From an uncultured SAR116 cluster alpha proteobacterium (GTDB taxonomy: Bacteria; Pseudomonadota; Alphaproteobacteria; Puniceispirillales; Marisalimonadaceae), in contig CACOVB010000004.1 in assembly GCA_902630555.1 (NCBI GenBank), forward strand, positions 1-43,820: 43,820 bases of DNA, given 5' to 3'. The notes under the pieces were generated by a model that was not told where the DNA came from, did not search any database, and worked only from the letters and a program-made list of their open reading frames with translations. Positions within the stretch are counted from its first letter, which is position 1. Each line of letters begins with the position of its first letter. Position numbers and translations under genes: made by a program. Below are positions 1 to 10,009 of the stretch, piece by piece.

Positions 1-2
1 GT

Positions 3-729
3 TTTTTTATCAGACAAAGTTTTCAACTGCCAAATGAATTAAGTATAGAAACTATTAACAAAGAATTTAAAAATTTATCAAATATTTTAAATGCTAATTA
101 TGAAATTAGACATATTCATAAAACACTTAAAACTCTTATTGGCATCAAAATTTGATCATTGTCTAATCGAACTTATTAATAAAACAAAAAATAAAAACTT
201 AAATCTTTTGATTGAAGCAGTCATATCAAACCATAATGATTTAAAAAAAATATCTTCGTTAGAAAATTTACCTTTTTATCACTTTCCAATCAATAATGAT
301 AAGTTGAAGCAGGAGAAACGAATTATTGAATTTATAGATGAAAAAAAAATTGATATTATAATTCTAGCTAGATACATGCAAATTTTGTCTAGAAATTTTG
401 TTGATCGATTTTATGGAAAAATTATAAATATTCATCACAGTTTTTTACCAAGTTTTAAAGGTGCTAAACCTTACCATCAAGCTTTTGAAAGAGGAGTTAA
501 AATAATTGGAGCAACTGCTCATTTTGTTAATCAAAATTTAGATGAGGGACCTATAATTGAACAGGATGTTGAAAAAGTTGATCATGAACTTAGCCCAAGT
601 GATTTAGTCACAATTGGAAAAGATATTGAGGCAAGAGTGTTGTATAAAGCTATAAAAAACTTTAGTGAGGGCAGAGTTTTTTTAAATGGGAAAAAAACTA
701 TTGTGTTTAAAGGAGACAAAATTTTATGA
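3..729 (+). pseudogene. purU: formyltetrahydrofolate deformylase (PurU), 5'-truncated by window edge and apparently frameshifted near 129-132
   Basis: Frame from nt 3 reads FFIRQSFQLPNELSIETINKEFKNLSNILNANYEIRHIHKTLK (PurU N-terminal half), and the 91..729 ORF continues LLLASKFDHCL...IINIHHSFLPSFKGAKPYHQAFERGVKIIGATAHFVNQNLDEGPIIEQDV in a different frame. Confidence 0.8.
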
Positions 730-1661
730 ATGATATTTTAAGAGATATTGTCATAATCGGCACAGGTTCTGCTGGACTTACTGCTGGAATTTATGCAGCT
801 AGAGCAAATTTAAAACCTTTAATTTTAGAAGGTCTTCAACCAGGTGGACAATTAACTATTACAACTGATGTTGAAAATTATCCTGGGTTCTCTGATGTTG
901 TTCAAGGTCCTTGGCTTATGGATCAAATGAAAGCACAAGCTTTAAACGTAGGTGCAGAAATAATAAATGAACTAGTTACGAGTGTAGACTTCAGTGAAAA
1001 ATATAAAATAATTAAATGTGATAGCGGCAAAATCATTAAAACAAAATCTGTCATAATTTGTACTGGAGCACAAGCTCGTTGGCTTGGAATAGAGAGTGAA
1101 AAAAAATTTAATGGTAGAGGTGTCTCTGCTTGTGCAACTTGTGACGGTTTTTTTTATAGAGATAAGAATGTTGCAGTTATTGGTGGTGGAAACACTGCTG
1201 TTGAAGAGGCATTATATTTATCTAAAATATGTTCAAAAGTAATTTTAATTCATAGAAGAGATAATTTGAGAGCTGAAAAAATATTGCAAGATAGAGTTTT
1301 TTCTAAAGAGAATATCAATTTTTTATGGAATTATGTAGTTGACGAGTTTATTGGAGATGATAAAGGCTTAAATTGTTTGAATTTAATGTCTACTAAAGAC
1401 AACTCAAAAAAAAGTATAAATGTTGATGGAGCATTTGTAGCTATTGGTCATGTTCCTTCTACTACATGTTTTACAAACCAAATTCTTTTAGACAAAGAAG
1501 GGTATATTGAAGTTAAAGAAAAGGGATCTACCTTAACAAATATTAATGGTGTATTTGCTGCTGGTGATTGTGTTGACAAAATATATAGACAAGCCATTAC
1601 AGCTGCTGGCATGGGTTGCATGGCTGCTTTAGATGCTGAAAAATGGTTACAAGAATCGTGA
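726..1661 (+). CDS. trxB: thioredoxin-disulfide reductase
   Basis: GTGSAGLTAGIYAARANL, CATCDGFFY redox motif, GGGNTAVEEALYL, GVFAAGDCVD; ATGA overlap with purU stop. Confidence 0.96.
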   Translation: MNDILRDIVIIGTGSAGLTAGIYAARANLKPLILEGLQPGGQLTITTDVENYPGFSDVVQGPWLMDQMKAQALNVGAEIINELVTSVDFSEKYKIIKCDSGKIIKTKSVIICTGAQARWLGIESEKKFNGRGVSACATCDGFFYRDKNVAVIGGGNTAVEEALYLSKICSKVILIHRRDNLRAEKILQDRVFSKENINFLWNYVVDEFIGDDKGLNCLNLMSTKDNSKKSINVDGAFVAIGHVPSTTCFTNQILLDKEGYIEVKEKGSTLTNINGVFAAGDCVDKIYRQAITAAGMGCMAALDAEKWLQES

Positions 1662-1662
1662 T

Positions 1663-2529
1663 TTATTTTAAACAAAGCTTCATTAAATCATAAATAATAT
1701 TTGCAGATACATAATCATAAGCATGAAAATTTTCTATTGGAGCATATTCAACATAATCAATGCCTATTATTTTTTTGTCTTCGATTAATTTTTCTAAAAT
1801 TAAAAATGTTTCATTATAATATAATCCATTTGGAACTGGTGTTCCAGTTGCAGGCATAATAGATGGATCTAAGCAATCTGAATCAAATGTAATATAAATA
1901 TTTTTTGGAAAGTTTTTGGGTAATCTAATATTTGGATTTTTTCTGTAATCTTCTATGCTTTTGTAATTAATATTGAATTGTTCTCTTAATTTAATCTCTT
2001 CATCAGATTGAGCTCTAACTCCAAATTGAAATATTGGAATATTTTCTTTATGTATTTTATACATCACAGTTGCATGAGAATTTACACTTTCATTATATTT
2101 TTTTCTTAAATCTGCATGAGCATCAAATTGTATTATGCCAAAATCTTCATTAATGTTATTAAATTTTTTTTTAAATCCCTTGATAACACCAAATGTTAAA
2201 GTGTGTTCGCCTCCTATACAAACAGGAATTTTATCTTTTTTTAAAATATCAAAAATTAAATTCTCTATATTTTTAAATATTGAGTTGAAATTTAATGAAC
2301 AATCAAATGGATCATGTGTATATATACCAAAATCACATGGACTGTTTTGATTTCTTTCAAGCTGATTACTGGCTTTAATTATAATTTCTGGAGCTTTAGA
2401 TGTCCCTGTACCATAAGATACAGTTTTTTCTAAAGGTATAGGTAAAATGTGAAATTTAGAAAAATTGAAACTCTTTTCTTTTTCAGATAATTCTTCTCCC
2501 AAAAATAAATTTTTTTTTAAATTTAACAT
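1663..2529 (-). CDS. speB: agmatinase / ureohydrolase family protein
   Basis: GGEHTLTFG, DAHADLR, SHATVMYKI, FDSDCLDPS metal-binding motifs; sits in cluster with arginine decarboxylase. Start MLNLKKNLFLGEE preferred over the upstream ATG at 2562. Confidence 0.88.
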   Translation of the reverse strand: MLNLKKNLFLGEELSEKEKSFNFSKFHILPIPLEKTVSYGTGTSKAPEIIIKASNQLERNQNSPCDFGIYTHDPFDCSLNFNSIFKNIENLIFDILKKDKIPVCIGGEHTLTFGVIKGFKKKFNNINEDFGIIQFDAHADLRKKYNESVNSHATVMYKIHKENIPIFQFGVRAQSDEEIKLREQFNINYKSIEDYRKNPNIRLPKNFPKNIYITFDSDCLDPSIMPATGTPVPNGLYYNETFLILEKLIEDKKIIGIDYVEYAPIENFHAYDYVSANIIYDLMKLCLK

Positions 2530-2530
2530 T

Positions 2531-3700
2531 TTAATTTCTTGTTTCAAAATCTTTGAAATCAAAAGATTTGATTATTTTAAAATCATTATTATCACTATTC
2601 CATAATACAATTTCAGGATGGTTAATCCCATTAAAGAAATTAGTTTTAACTAATGTATAATGCGCTTGATCCAAGAACACAACTTTATCTCCTATCTTAG
2701 GATTTTTTAAAAAATAATATTCTCCAATAATATCTCCAGCTAAACAACTTGGGCCACCTAAAACGACCCTTTTTCCTTTAAGTGGTTCATTCATTAACAT
2801 TGGTCTATATGGAGCTTCAATTACGTCTGGCATGTGACAAACAGGACTTATATCTGTAATGCCAATATTTGGAATTTTATTATTATCTCCTTGAATGTAA
2901 TCTAAAATTTCACCAACCAAAATACCTGATTCAAAAACAACAGCTTCGCCAGGTTCTAATATTATTTGACAATTTGTTTTTGCTTTTAATTCTAAAAGAA
3001 AATTAGTTAGTTTACTTAATTTATAATCTGATCTAGTTATGTGGTGTCCACCTCCTAAATTTATCCATTCTAAGTTTTTAACTACATTTTTTAAATAAGG
3101 CCAAATCTTATTCCATGTATTTTCTAAGGCATCAAAATTTTGTTCACATAAAGAGTGAAAATGAATTCCTTTAATATCGGAAAAGTCAATTTTATTTAAT
3201 TGATTTATATGAACACCTAGACGAGAATTTAAATTTGAAGAATTGTATTTCGACACTTCAACCTCAGAATATAAAGGGTTTATTCTAATACCAACATCAA
3301 TATTTTTATTTACACATAATTTTTTGTATTTATTGATTTGTGAAATAGAATTAAAAGTTACGTGTTGTGAACATTTTATAATGTCATCAAATTCAGAGTC
3401 TCTAAATGCAGGTGAATAAGTACTAATTAAACCTCCAAAGTATTTTTTACCAAGTTTTGCCTCATTTAAACCGGATGCACAAACACCATCTAATACATTT
3501 GAAATAATAGGAAGCAAACTTTTAAGAGAAAATGCTTTTAATGCTAAAAGAATTTTCACGTTCGTATCAGTTTTTAATTTATGAAATATTTTTAAATTAT
3601 CATTAATAACCTTTGTATCAATAACATAACTAGGAGAAGATATTTTAGATAAATCAAGGTTTTTAAAATATTTTTTATTGATTTTAACAGTTTTAAGCAT
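2531..3700 (-). CDS. nspC: carboxynorspermidine/carboxyspermidine decarboxylase
   Basis: PSYVIDTKVINDNLKIF, LALKAFS, INPLYSEVEVSKYN, HFHSLCEQ, EPGEAVV, GPSCLAGD; typical NspC fold-type III PLP decarboxylase. Confidence 0.92.
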   Translation of the reverse strand: MLKTVKINKKYFKNLDLSKISSPSYVIDTKVINDNLKIFHKLKTDTNVKILLALKAFSLKSLLPIISNVLDGVCASGLNEAKLGKKYFGGLISTYSPAFRDSEFDDIIKCSQHVTFNSISQINKYKKLCVNKNIDVGIRINPLYSEVEVSKYNSSNLNSRLGVHINQLNKIDFSDIKGIHFHSLCEQNFDALENTWNKIWPYLKNVVKNLEWINLGGGHHITRSDYKLSKLTNFLLELKAKTNCQIILEPGEAVVFESGILVGEILDYIQGDNNKIPNIGITDISPVCHMPDVIEAPYRPMLMNEPLKGKRVVLGGPSCLAGDIIGEYYFLKNPKIGDKVVFLDQAHYTLVKTNFFNGINHPEIVLWNSDNNDFKIIKSFDFKDFETRN

Positions 3701-3701
3701 T

Positions 3702-4907
3702 TTAAAAGCTTAAAGGTGTATCTAATTCAACAATTTTGTTTGGTAGTCCATATAGTTTTAAAGCATCTATAAATGGGTCAGGGTCAAATTGTTCTAAATT
3801 CCAAACACCAGGTTTAAACCATGTTTTATTTAATATTAACAAAGATCCAATCATTGCAGGAACTCCAGTTGTGTAAGATACAGCTTGACTTTCTACTTCT
3901 TCAAAACATTTCTCATGATCACAAACATTATAACAGTAAATTGTTTTAATTTTTTTGTTTTTTAGACCACTAATTATTGTTCCTATGCAAGTTTTACCTT
4001 CTGTATTTTTTCCTAAAGTTTTTGGATCTGGTAACACTTCTTTTAAAAACTCAAGTGGTATAATATCCATATTTTTGAATTTTATTGGTTTGATAGAAGT
4101 TAGACCAACATTTTCTAAAACATTTAAGTAATTCAAGTATTGATCTCCAAATGTCATCCAAAATCTTGCCTGTTTTAAATCTCTAAAATTTTTCACTAAA
4201 CTTTCAAGTTCTTCATGGTACATAAGATACATGTTTCTTTTACCAACCTCTGGAAAATCAAATTCAATTTTTTTAGATAATGGATCACCAATTATCCATT
4301 TACCATTTTTATAAAATTTACTTTTTTGTGTAATTTCTCTTATATTTATTTCTGGATTAAAATTAGTTGCAAAATGTTGACCATGATCTCCACCATTGCA
4401 ATCTAAAATATCCAAATAGTGAATTTCATCCAAATAATGTTTTTTAATATAAGCTGTATAAACATTCGTAACTCCTGGATCAAAACCAGAACCAAGTAAT
4501 CCCATCAAATTTTTTTCTTTAAATTTATTATTTAATTCCCATTGCCATTTATATTCGAATTTTGCTTCATCTCTGGGTTCATAGTTGGCTGTGTCTAAAT
4601 AATTAACATTTTTATTTAAACAAGCTTGCATTATATTTAGATCTTGGTAAGGCAAGGCTAGATTTACAACCAGTTCAGGAGTATATTTTGATATAATCTT
4701 TGATGTTTCAGAAATATTATCTGCATCCAATTCTTCTATATTAATATTACAATTATATTTTTTTTTTATTTGTTTTTGAATTTTTTTACAATTATCAATT
4801 GTCCTACTTGCCAAAGTTATTTCTTTAAAATCTTTTGATAATTGAGCCATTTTATGAATTGCTACAGAAGAAACTCCACCTGCACCGATGACAAGAATTT
4901 TACTCAC
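3702..4907 (-). CDS. carboxynorspermidine/carboxyspermidine dehydrogenase (saccharopine dehydrogenase family)
   Basis: MSKILVIGAGGVSSVAIHKMAQ, ASRTIDNCKKI, DTANYEPRDEAKFEYKWQWE, GSGFDPGVTNVYTAY; adjacent to nspC. Confidence 0.9.
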   Translation of the reverse strand: MSKILVIGAGGVSSVAIHKMAQLSKDFKEITLASRTIDNCKKIQKQIKKKYNCNINIEELDADNISETSKIISKYTPELVVNLALPYQDLNIMQACLNKNVNYLDTANYEPRDEAKFEYKWQWELNNKFKEKNLMGLLGSGFDPGVTNVYTAYIKKHYLDEIHYLDILDCNGGDHGQHFATNFNPEINIREITQKSKFYKNGKWIIGDPLSKKIEFDFPEVGKRNMYLMYHEELESLVKNFRDLKQARFWMTFGDQYLNYLNVLENVGLTSIKPIKFKNMDIIPLEFLKEVLPDPKTLGKNTEGKTCIGTIISGLKNKKIKTIYCYNVCDHEKCFEEVESQAVSYTTGVPAMIGSLLILNKTWFKPGVWNLEQFDPDPFIDALKLYGLPNKIVELDTPLSF

Positions 4908-4918
4908 AACGACCTCGA

Positions 4919-6793
4919 TTAATTTTCAAAATAGGTATAGCCATCTATAGACGCTTTAAAATTTTTTAACAATTGATTTTTTTCACTATTACTGATTAAA
5001 TTTTTTTTGTAAAATCTGTTAGTTTTTTCAGAAAATATTTTTAAAACTTCACTTGATGAATATTCAACATAACTCAAAACTTGAGATATTTTATCTCCAA
5101 TTTGTTCATGTACAATTTTGAATTTACCGTTATCTTCTAATTTTACTGTTGATATATTTGTGTCACCAAATAAATTATGAAGATCCCCTAGAGTTTCTTG
5201 ATAAGCACCAATAAAGAAAACACCTAAATAGTATTCTTCATTTTTTTTTATCTCATGTAATGGTAATGTATCTTTGATACCGTCATTTAAAACAAACTTT
5301 GCAATCATACCGTCACTATCACAAGTAATGTCATTAAGAATGACACGTTTACTTGGTTTACGATTTAGTTTTTGAATTGGTGCTATTGGATGTAACTGAT
5401 CTATTGCCCACATGTCAGGTAAACTTTGAAATAATGAAAAATTCCCATGATATATATCAGCTAAATTATTCAATTTGTTTGATATCGGATTAGAATTTAA
5501 TTTTTTTTCTTCTACAAATGCTTTAATTCTATTTAAAACAAATAAATATGTTTTTTCAATTTTAGATATTTCTGACAAACTTATTTGGCCATTCCTAAAT
5601 AAAACTCTCAATTCATCTCTGTAATAATTAAGGTCATTAAAACATTCTTGTATTCTATTTTCACTAATGTAATTTAAGATTTGTATCATATAAGATAAAT
5701 AAATATGGTCTTTTTTATTTAAAATAGGGCATGACTTTACATCAAAAATAGTTGTATCTAAGATATTGAAAATTAAAATAGAGCTTGGAGCTACTGTTGC
5801 TCTTCCAGATTCTGTTATTACTATAGGATGATTAATTTTTGCTTTATCGAATTCAAGTTTGAGAGTTTCAACTATATTAATACAATATTCTTCCATGGAA
5901 TAATTAATAGAATGAAATTTTGATTTGTTTTCGCCAGTATAATCAACACCAAGACCTCCACCCAAATCTATATATTTCAATGGCGCTCCAAAATTATAAA
6001 TTTCAACAAAAAATCTACAAGCTTCCTGAGTATATTTCCTTATTTCTATGATATCTGGTACTTGACTACCTAAGTGAGAATGTTGAAGAATTAAGCAATC
6101 TAATAATTGATTTTTTTTTAATTTATAAAGAGCTTCTGTTATTTTATCTACGGGGAGCCCAAAAGCACTTCTATCACCGCTTGATTGAGACCATTTTCCA
6201 CTTATTAAATTTGTTAGCTTAATTCTTATACCTAATAAAGGTTTTATTTTAAGTAAATTAGATATTTTGATAATCAAATCTAGTTCTTTAAGACTTTCAA
6301 TTACAAGTATAGTTTTGATATCAATTTTGTTTGAAAGTAATGATAACTTTATAAATTCTTCATCTTTGGTTCCATTGCAAATAATCAATGCATTTTTAGT
6401 TAAGTTTTGACTTAAAGCTATTAGTAATTCTGCTTTTGAACCAACTTCTAATCCAGAATTAAATTTTTTACTGTATTTGACAACGTTTTTTATAACTTGA
6501 GATTGTTGATTAACTTTTATTGGATAGATACTCTTAAATTTATTTTTGTATCCAATGGCTTTAATAGATTTATTAAAATTTTCATTAATTTCTTTAATCA
6601 TAAACTCTAAATAATCAGCAACACGAATGATATAAGGAGGGGATAGTTTTTGGTTTAGTTTCTTTACAATTTTTGTAAGGTCAATAGGCTTGCTTTGTTT
6701 TTTTTGAGGATTTAATAAACCTAGATTTCCATTTTCTAGTATTTTGAAGAAACCTTTACCCCATTTTTCTATGCCATAAATATCATTTGTCAT
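4919..6793 (-). CDS. speA: biosynthetic arginine decarboxylase
   Basis: 624 aa; YPIKVNQQSQVI, GLEVGSKAELL, LQHSHLGSQVPD, DLGGGLGVDYTG, ITESGRA, CDSDG; typical SpeA. Confidence 0.95.
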   Translation of the reverse strand: MTNDIYGIEKWGKGFFKILENGNLGLLNPQKKQSKPIDLTKIVKKLNQKLSPPYIIRVADYLEFMIKEINENFNKSIKAIGYKNKFKSIYPIKVNQQSQVIKNVVKYSKKFNSGLEVGSKAELLIALSQNLTKNALIICNGTKDEEFIKLSLLSNKIDIKTILVIESLKELDLIIKISNLLKIKPLLGIRIKLTNLISGKWSQSSGDRSAFGLPVDKITEALYKLKKNQLLDCLILQHSHLGSQVPDIIEIRKYTQEACRFFVEIYNFGAPLKYIDLGGGLGVDYTGENKSKFHSINYSMEEYCINIVETLKLEFDKAKINHPIVITESGRATVAPSSILIFNILDTTIFDVKSCPILNKKDHIYLSYMIQILNYISENRIQECFNDLNYYRDELRVLFRNGQISLSEISKIEKTYLFVLNRIKAFVEEKKLNSNPISNKLNNLADIYHGNFSLFQSLPDMWAIDQLHPIAPIQKLNRKPSKRVILNDITCDSDGMIAKFVLNDGIKDTLPLHEIKKNEEYYLGVFFIGAYQETLGDLHNLFGDTNISTVKLEDNGKFKIVHEQIGDKISQVLSYVEYSSSEVLKIFSEKTNRFYKKNLISNSEKNQLLKNFKASIDGYTYFEN

Positions 6794-6880
6794 AATCGCC
6801 TTATTAGAGGTAAAAATAATTTATTCAAGTAAATTTTAATAATTATTGAAACATCTAATTTACCGATATATATATCAATC

Positions 6881-7438
6881 ATGACTATTTCCAATGATGT
6901 ATATAAAAAGCCAATTGATTACGAACCATCATCCTCTGAAGTCATTTATTTTGGCATGGGATGTTTTTGGGGAGCAGAAAAACTTTTTTGGAACAGAAAT
7001 GGCATTCATGTAACAGCTGTTGGCTATTCTGCTGGTAATACAAAAGACCCAACATATAAAGATATATGTTATGGAGAAACTTATCATGCTGAAGTAGTTA
7101 AGCTAGTATACGATTCATATAAAATAGACACTTTCCAGCTTCTTAAAATTTTTTGGGAGGGGCATAATCCAACTCAAGGAATGAGACAAGGAAATGACAT
7201 TGGAACTCAATATAGATCTATTATAATAACTACAAATGAAAAACAATTTGAATTAGCTAAATCAACAAAGAACAAATATGAAGAATTATTAAAAAATAAT
7301 GGGTTTCCCAAAATAACAACAGAGATACAAAATTTTAAAAATTTTTATTATGCTGAAGAATATCATCAACAATATCTTTTAAAAAATCCAAATGGCTATT
7401 GTGGCATTGGTGGGTGTAATGTAACTTACAATAATTGA
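6881..7438 (+). CDS. msrA: peptide-methionine (S)-S-oxide reductase MsrA
   Basis: [61 protein letters not shown]. Confidence 0.95.
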   Translation: MTISNDVYKKPIDYEPSSSEVIYFGMGCFWGAEKLFWNRNGIHVTAVGYSAGNTKDPTYKDICYGETYHAEVVKLVYDSYKIDTFQLLKIFWEGHNPTQGMRQGNDIGTQYRSIIITTNEKQFELAKSTKNKYEELLKNNGFPKITTEIQNFKNFYYAEEYHQQYLLKNPNGYCGIGGCNVTYNN

Positions 7439-7485
7439 TCTTGACCTTCACTTATATTTATTATATTGAATTCAATGAGGTTATT

Positions 7486-7611
7486 ATGAAAGTAGTTAGT
7501 TCACTTAAAACACTTAAAGTTAGAGATAGAAATTGCCAAGTTGTAAGACGAAGAGGAAGACTTTACGTTATAAATAAAAAAAACCCTAGGTTTAAAGCTA
7601 GACAAGGCTAA
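7486..7611 (+). CDS. rpmJ: 50S ribosomal protein L36 (41 aa; absent from supplied ORF track)
   Basis: Direct translation [41 protein letters not shown]; classic L36 sequence, preceded by a gagg motif. Confidence 0.95.
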   Translation: MKVVSSLKTLKVRDRNCQVVRRRGRLYVINKKNPRFKARQG

Positions 7612-7620
7612 ATTAATTTA

Positions 7621-8772
7621 ATGAACTATAAAAAATGCTATAATTTTCAAGATTTTAGAAGTCTTGCTAAATCTAAGCTACCTTCACCTATTTTTAATTA
7701 TATAGATGGTGCAGCTGACGATGAAGTTACATATCGAAGAAATACATCTTCGTTTGATGATGTCAGTTTGATACCAAATGTTCTATGTGGTGTAAAAGAC
7801 GTAGATATTTCGACTACTATTTTCGGAAAAAAACTTGAGATGCCAGTGTATTGTTCTCCAACCGCTGTACAAAGACTATTTCACCATGAAGGGGAGCGAG
7901 CTGTTGCAAAAGCTGCAGATAAATTTGGAACAATGTTTGGCGTATCTTCACTTGGAACAGTTAGTGTTGAAGAAGTATCAAAAATTTCATCATCCCCAAA
8001 AATGTTTCAGTTTTATTTTCATAAGGATAGAGGTTTAAATAACAGTATGTTAGAACGAGCAAAAGCAGCTAAATTTGATGTTCTTGCATTAACAGTCGAC
8101 ACTATTACAGGAGGCAATAGGGAAAGAGATCTTAGAACAGGTTTTGTGATCCCACCACGTTTCACTTTTAATAGCTTGTTGGAGTTTGTTTTAAAGCCTT
8201 ACTGGGGTATAAACTATGTAACAAGTCCTAAATTTGAACTTCCTCACTTACAAGACTATGTCGGAGCAGGAACATCTGCAATGACTTCTATTGGAGACTA
8301 TTTTACAAATATGCTTGATCAATCAATGAATTGGAAAGATGCTGAAGATCTTGGAAAAAAATGGGGCGGACATTTTGCACTTAAAGGTGTTGTAAGTGTT
8401 GAAGATGCTAAAAGAGCTATTGATATAGGTTGCACAGGAGTAATTGTATCAAACCATGGTGGAAGACAACTAGATGGTTCAGTTTCACCTTTCGATCAAT
8501 TAGCAAAAATTGTAGACGCAGTTGGTGATAAGATAGATGTCATTTGTGAGGGTGGAATTCAAAGAGGTACACACATTCTTAAAGCACTTTCTGTTGGTGC
8601 AAAAGCATGTGCAGGTGGAAGACTTTATTTATATGCATTGGCGTCAGCCGGTGAAAAGGGCGTTGAAAGAGCTCTTAGCTTGATTAGAGAAGAAATTATC
8701 AGAGACATGAAATTAATGGGATGTACTTCTATTAAACAATTATCAAGAAATAATTTGTTTTCTAAATTCTAA
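7621..8772 (+). CDS. lldD: FMN-dependent alpha-hydroxy-acid dehydrogenase (L-lactate dehydrogenase family)
   Basis: FNYIDGAADDEVTYRRN, SPTAVQRLFHHEGE, VSNHGGRQLDG, GGIQRGTHILKALSVGA; exact substrate not determinable from sequence. Confidence 0.85.
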   Translation: MNYKKCYNFQDFRSLAKSKLPSPIFNYIDGAADDEVTYRRNTSSFDDVSLIPNVLCGVKDVDISTTIFGKKLEMPVYCSPTAVQRLFHHEGERAVAKAADKFGTMFGVSSLGTVSVEEVSKISSSPKMFQFYFHKDRGLNNSMLERAKAAKFDVLALTVDTITGGNRERDLRTGFVIPPRFTFNSLLEFVLKPYWGINYVTSPKFELPHLQDYVGAGTSAMTSIGDYFTNMLDQSMNWKDAEDLGKKWGGHFALKGVVSVEDAKRAIDIGCTGVIVSNHGGRQLDGSVSPFDQLAKIVDAVGDKIDVICEGGIQRGTHILKALSVGAKACAGGRLYLYALASAGEKGVERALSLIREEIIRDMKLMGCTSIKQLSRNNLFSKF

Positions 8773-8786
8773 TTAAATACTTTTTG

Positions 8787-9953
8787 ATGAAAATCACCAA
8801 AATCATAGAAAAAACTAAGTTTATAAATTCATCTATGAAAAATGCTTATATTGATTTTTCAAAAATGACTTTAAGTTTAGTAGCTATTTGTTCAGATGTA
8901 AAAAAAAATGGCAGACAATTAATTGGTTATGGTTTTAATTCAAATGGAAGGTATGGCCAAGGTAATTTGATGAGGGAAAGATTTATTCCAAGAATTATGG
9001 AATCTAATCATAATGATTTACTAAATGAAAAAGGAAATAATTTTGATCCACATAAAATTTGGGATGTTATGATGAAAAATGAGAAGCCTGGTGGTCATGG
9101 AGAACGTTCAGTTGCAGTTGGTACAATTGATATGGCTATATGGGATTTAGTTTCCAAAATTGAAGATAAACCACTTTATCAACTTTTATCTGAGCGTTAT
9201 GGTAATAATAAACCAGAAAAAAAAGTATTTGTATATGCAGCTGGGGGTTATTATTGGCCAGATGGAGATCTCAATTCTTTAAAATCAGAGATTAAGAGTT
9301 ACCTTGATAGAGGTTACTCAGTTGTAAAGAAGAAAATTGGTGGGATGTCTCTTTCAGAAGATTGTAAAAGAATTGAGGCAGTTTTAAAAATATTAGGACC
9401 AAACCAAAAGTTAGCCGTGGATGCTAATGGAAAGTTCAACTTAAAAACTGCACTTGAGTATGCCCGTGAATTGTCTAATTACAATTTATTTTGGTATGAA
9501 GAACCAGGAGATCCACTCGACTTTGAATTACATTATAAATTGACAAAAGAATATAAAAATTCTTTAGCGACAGGTGAAAACCTTTTTTCTCATCAAGATG
9601 CAAGAAATCTCATTAGATATTCAGGAATAAGAAAAGATAATGATTATTTGCAATTTGATTGTGCCCTAAGTTATGGCTTAGTAGAATATTTGAAAATATT
9701 GGAAATAATTAAAGAGTATGGATGGTCCTTTGATAGATGTATTCCTCATGGAGGTCATCAAATGTCTCTAGCAATTGCTGCTGGATTAGGTCTTGGTGGT
9801 AATGAAAGCTATCCAGATTTATTTCAACCATACGGGGGATTTCCAGACAATGTTGAAGTGCAAAATGGTTACGTTGAATTACCTGATTTGCCAGGCATTG
9901 GATTTGAAGGTAAAAATGACCTTATAAGACAAATGAAAGAATTAACAAATTGA
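8787..9953 (+). CDS. tarD: enolase-superfamily dehydratase, D(-)-tartrate dehydratase (TarD)-like
   Basis: Closely resembles the Bradyrhizobium TarD sequence as recalled: NAYIDFSKMTLSLVA, YGFNSNGRYGQG, NEKPGGHGERSVAVGTIDMA, VDANGKFNL, GENLFSHQDARNL, CIPHGGHQMSL, GLGLGGNESYPDLFQPYGGFPD. ATG at 8787 preferred to the TTG at 8784. Confidence 0.85.
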   Translation: MKITKIIEKTKFINSSMKNAYIDFSKMTLSLVAICSDVKKNGRQLIGYGFNSNGRYGQGNLMRERFIPRIMESNHNDLLNEKGNNFDPHKIWDVMMKNEKPGGHGERSVAVGTIDMAIWDLVSKIEDKPLYQLLSERYGNNKPEKKVFVYAAGGYYWPDGDLNSLKSEIKSYLDRGYSVVKKKIGGMSLSEDCKRIEAVLKILGPNQKLAVDANGKFNLKTALEYARELSNYNLFWYEEPGDPLDFELHYKLTKEYKNSLATGENLFSHQDARNLIRYSGIRKDNDYLQFDCALSYGLVEYLKILEIIKEYGWSFDRCIPHGGHQMSLAIAAGLGLGGNESYPDLFQPYGGFPDNVEVQNGYVELPDLPGIGFEGKNDLIRQMKELTN

Positions 9954-10009
9954 TTTAATTTTAAATTTTTTAAAAAACTTATGCTAGAAATATTTAATAT
10001 GTTTTTAAA

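Noticed and set aside
1448-1675. Minus-strand 75-aa ORF inside trxB
   Set aside because: Antisense shadow of a highly confident trxB reading frame; the same applies to other short antisense ORFs (2135-2350, 13254-13469, 14946-15267, 17166-17784, 19662-19964, 21571-21954, 23528-23746, 24425-24883, 26360-26602, 28453-28758, 29868-30134, 30357-30563, 30811-31008, 32618-32833, 34444-34659, 40747-40971, 42476-42661).
7835-8038. 67-aa ORF nested in the lldD-family gene
   Set aside because: Out-of-frame overlap with a well-supported CDS; no independent support.
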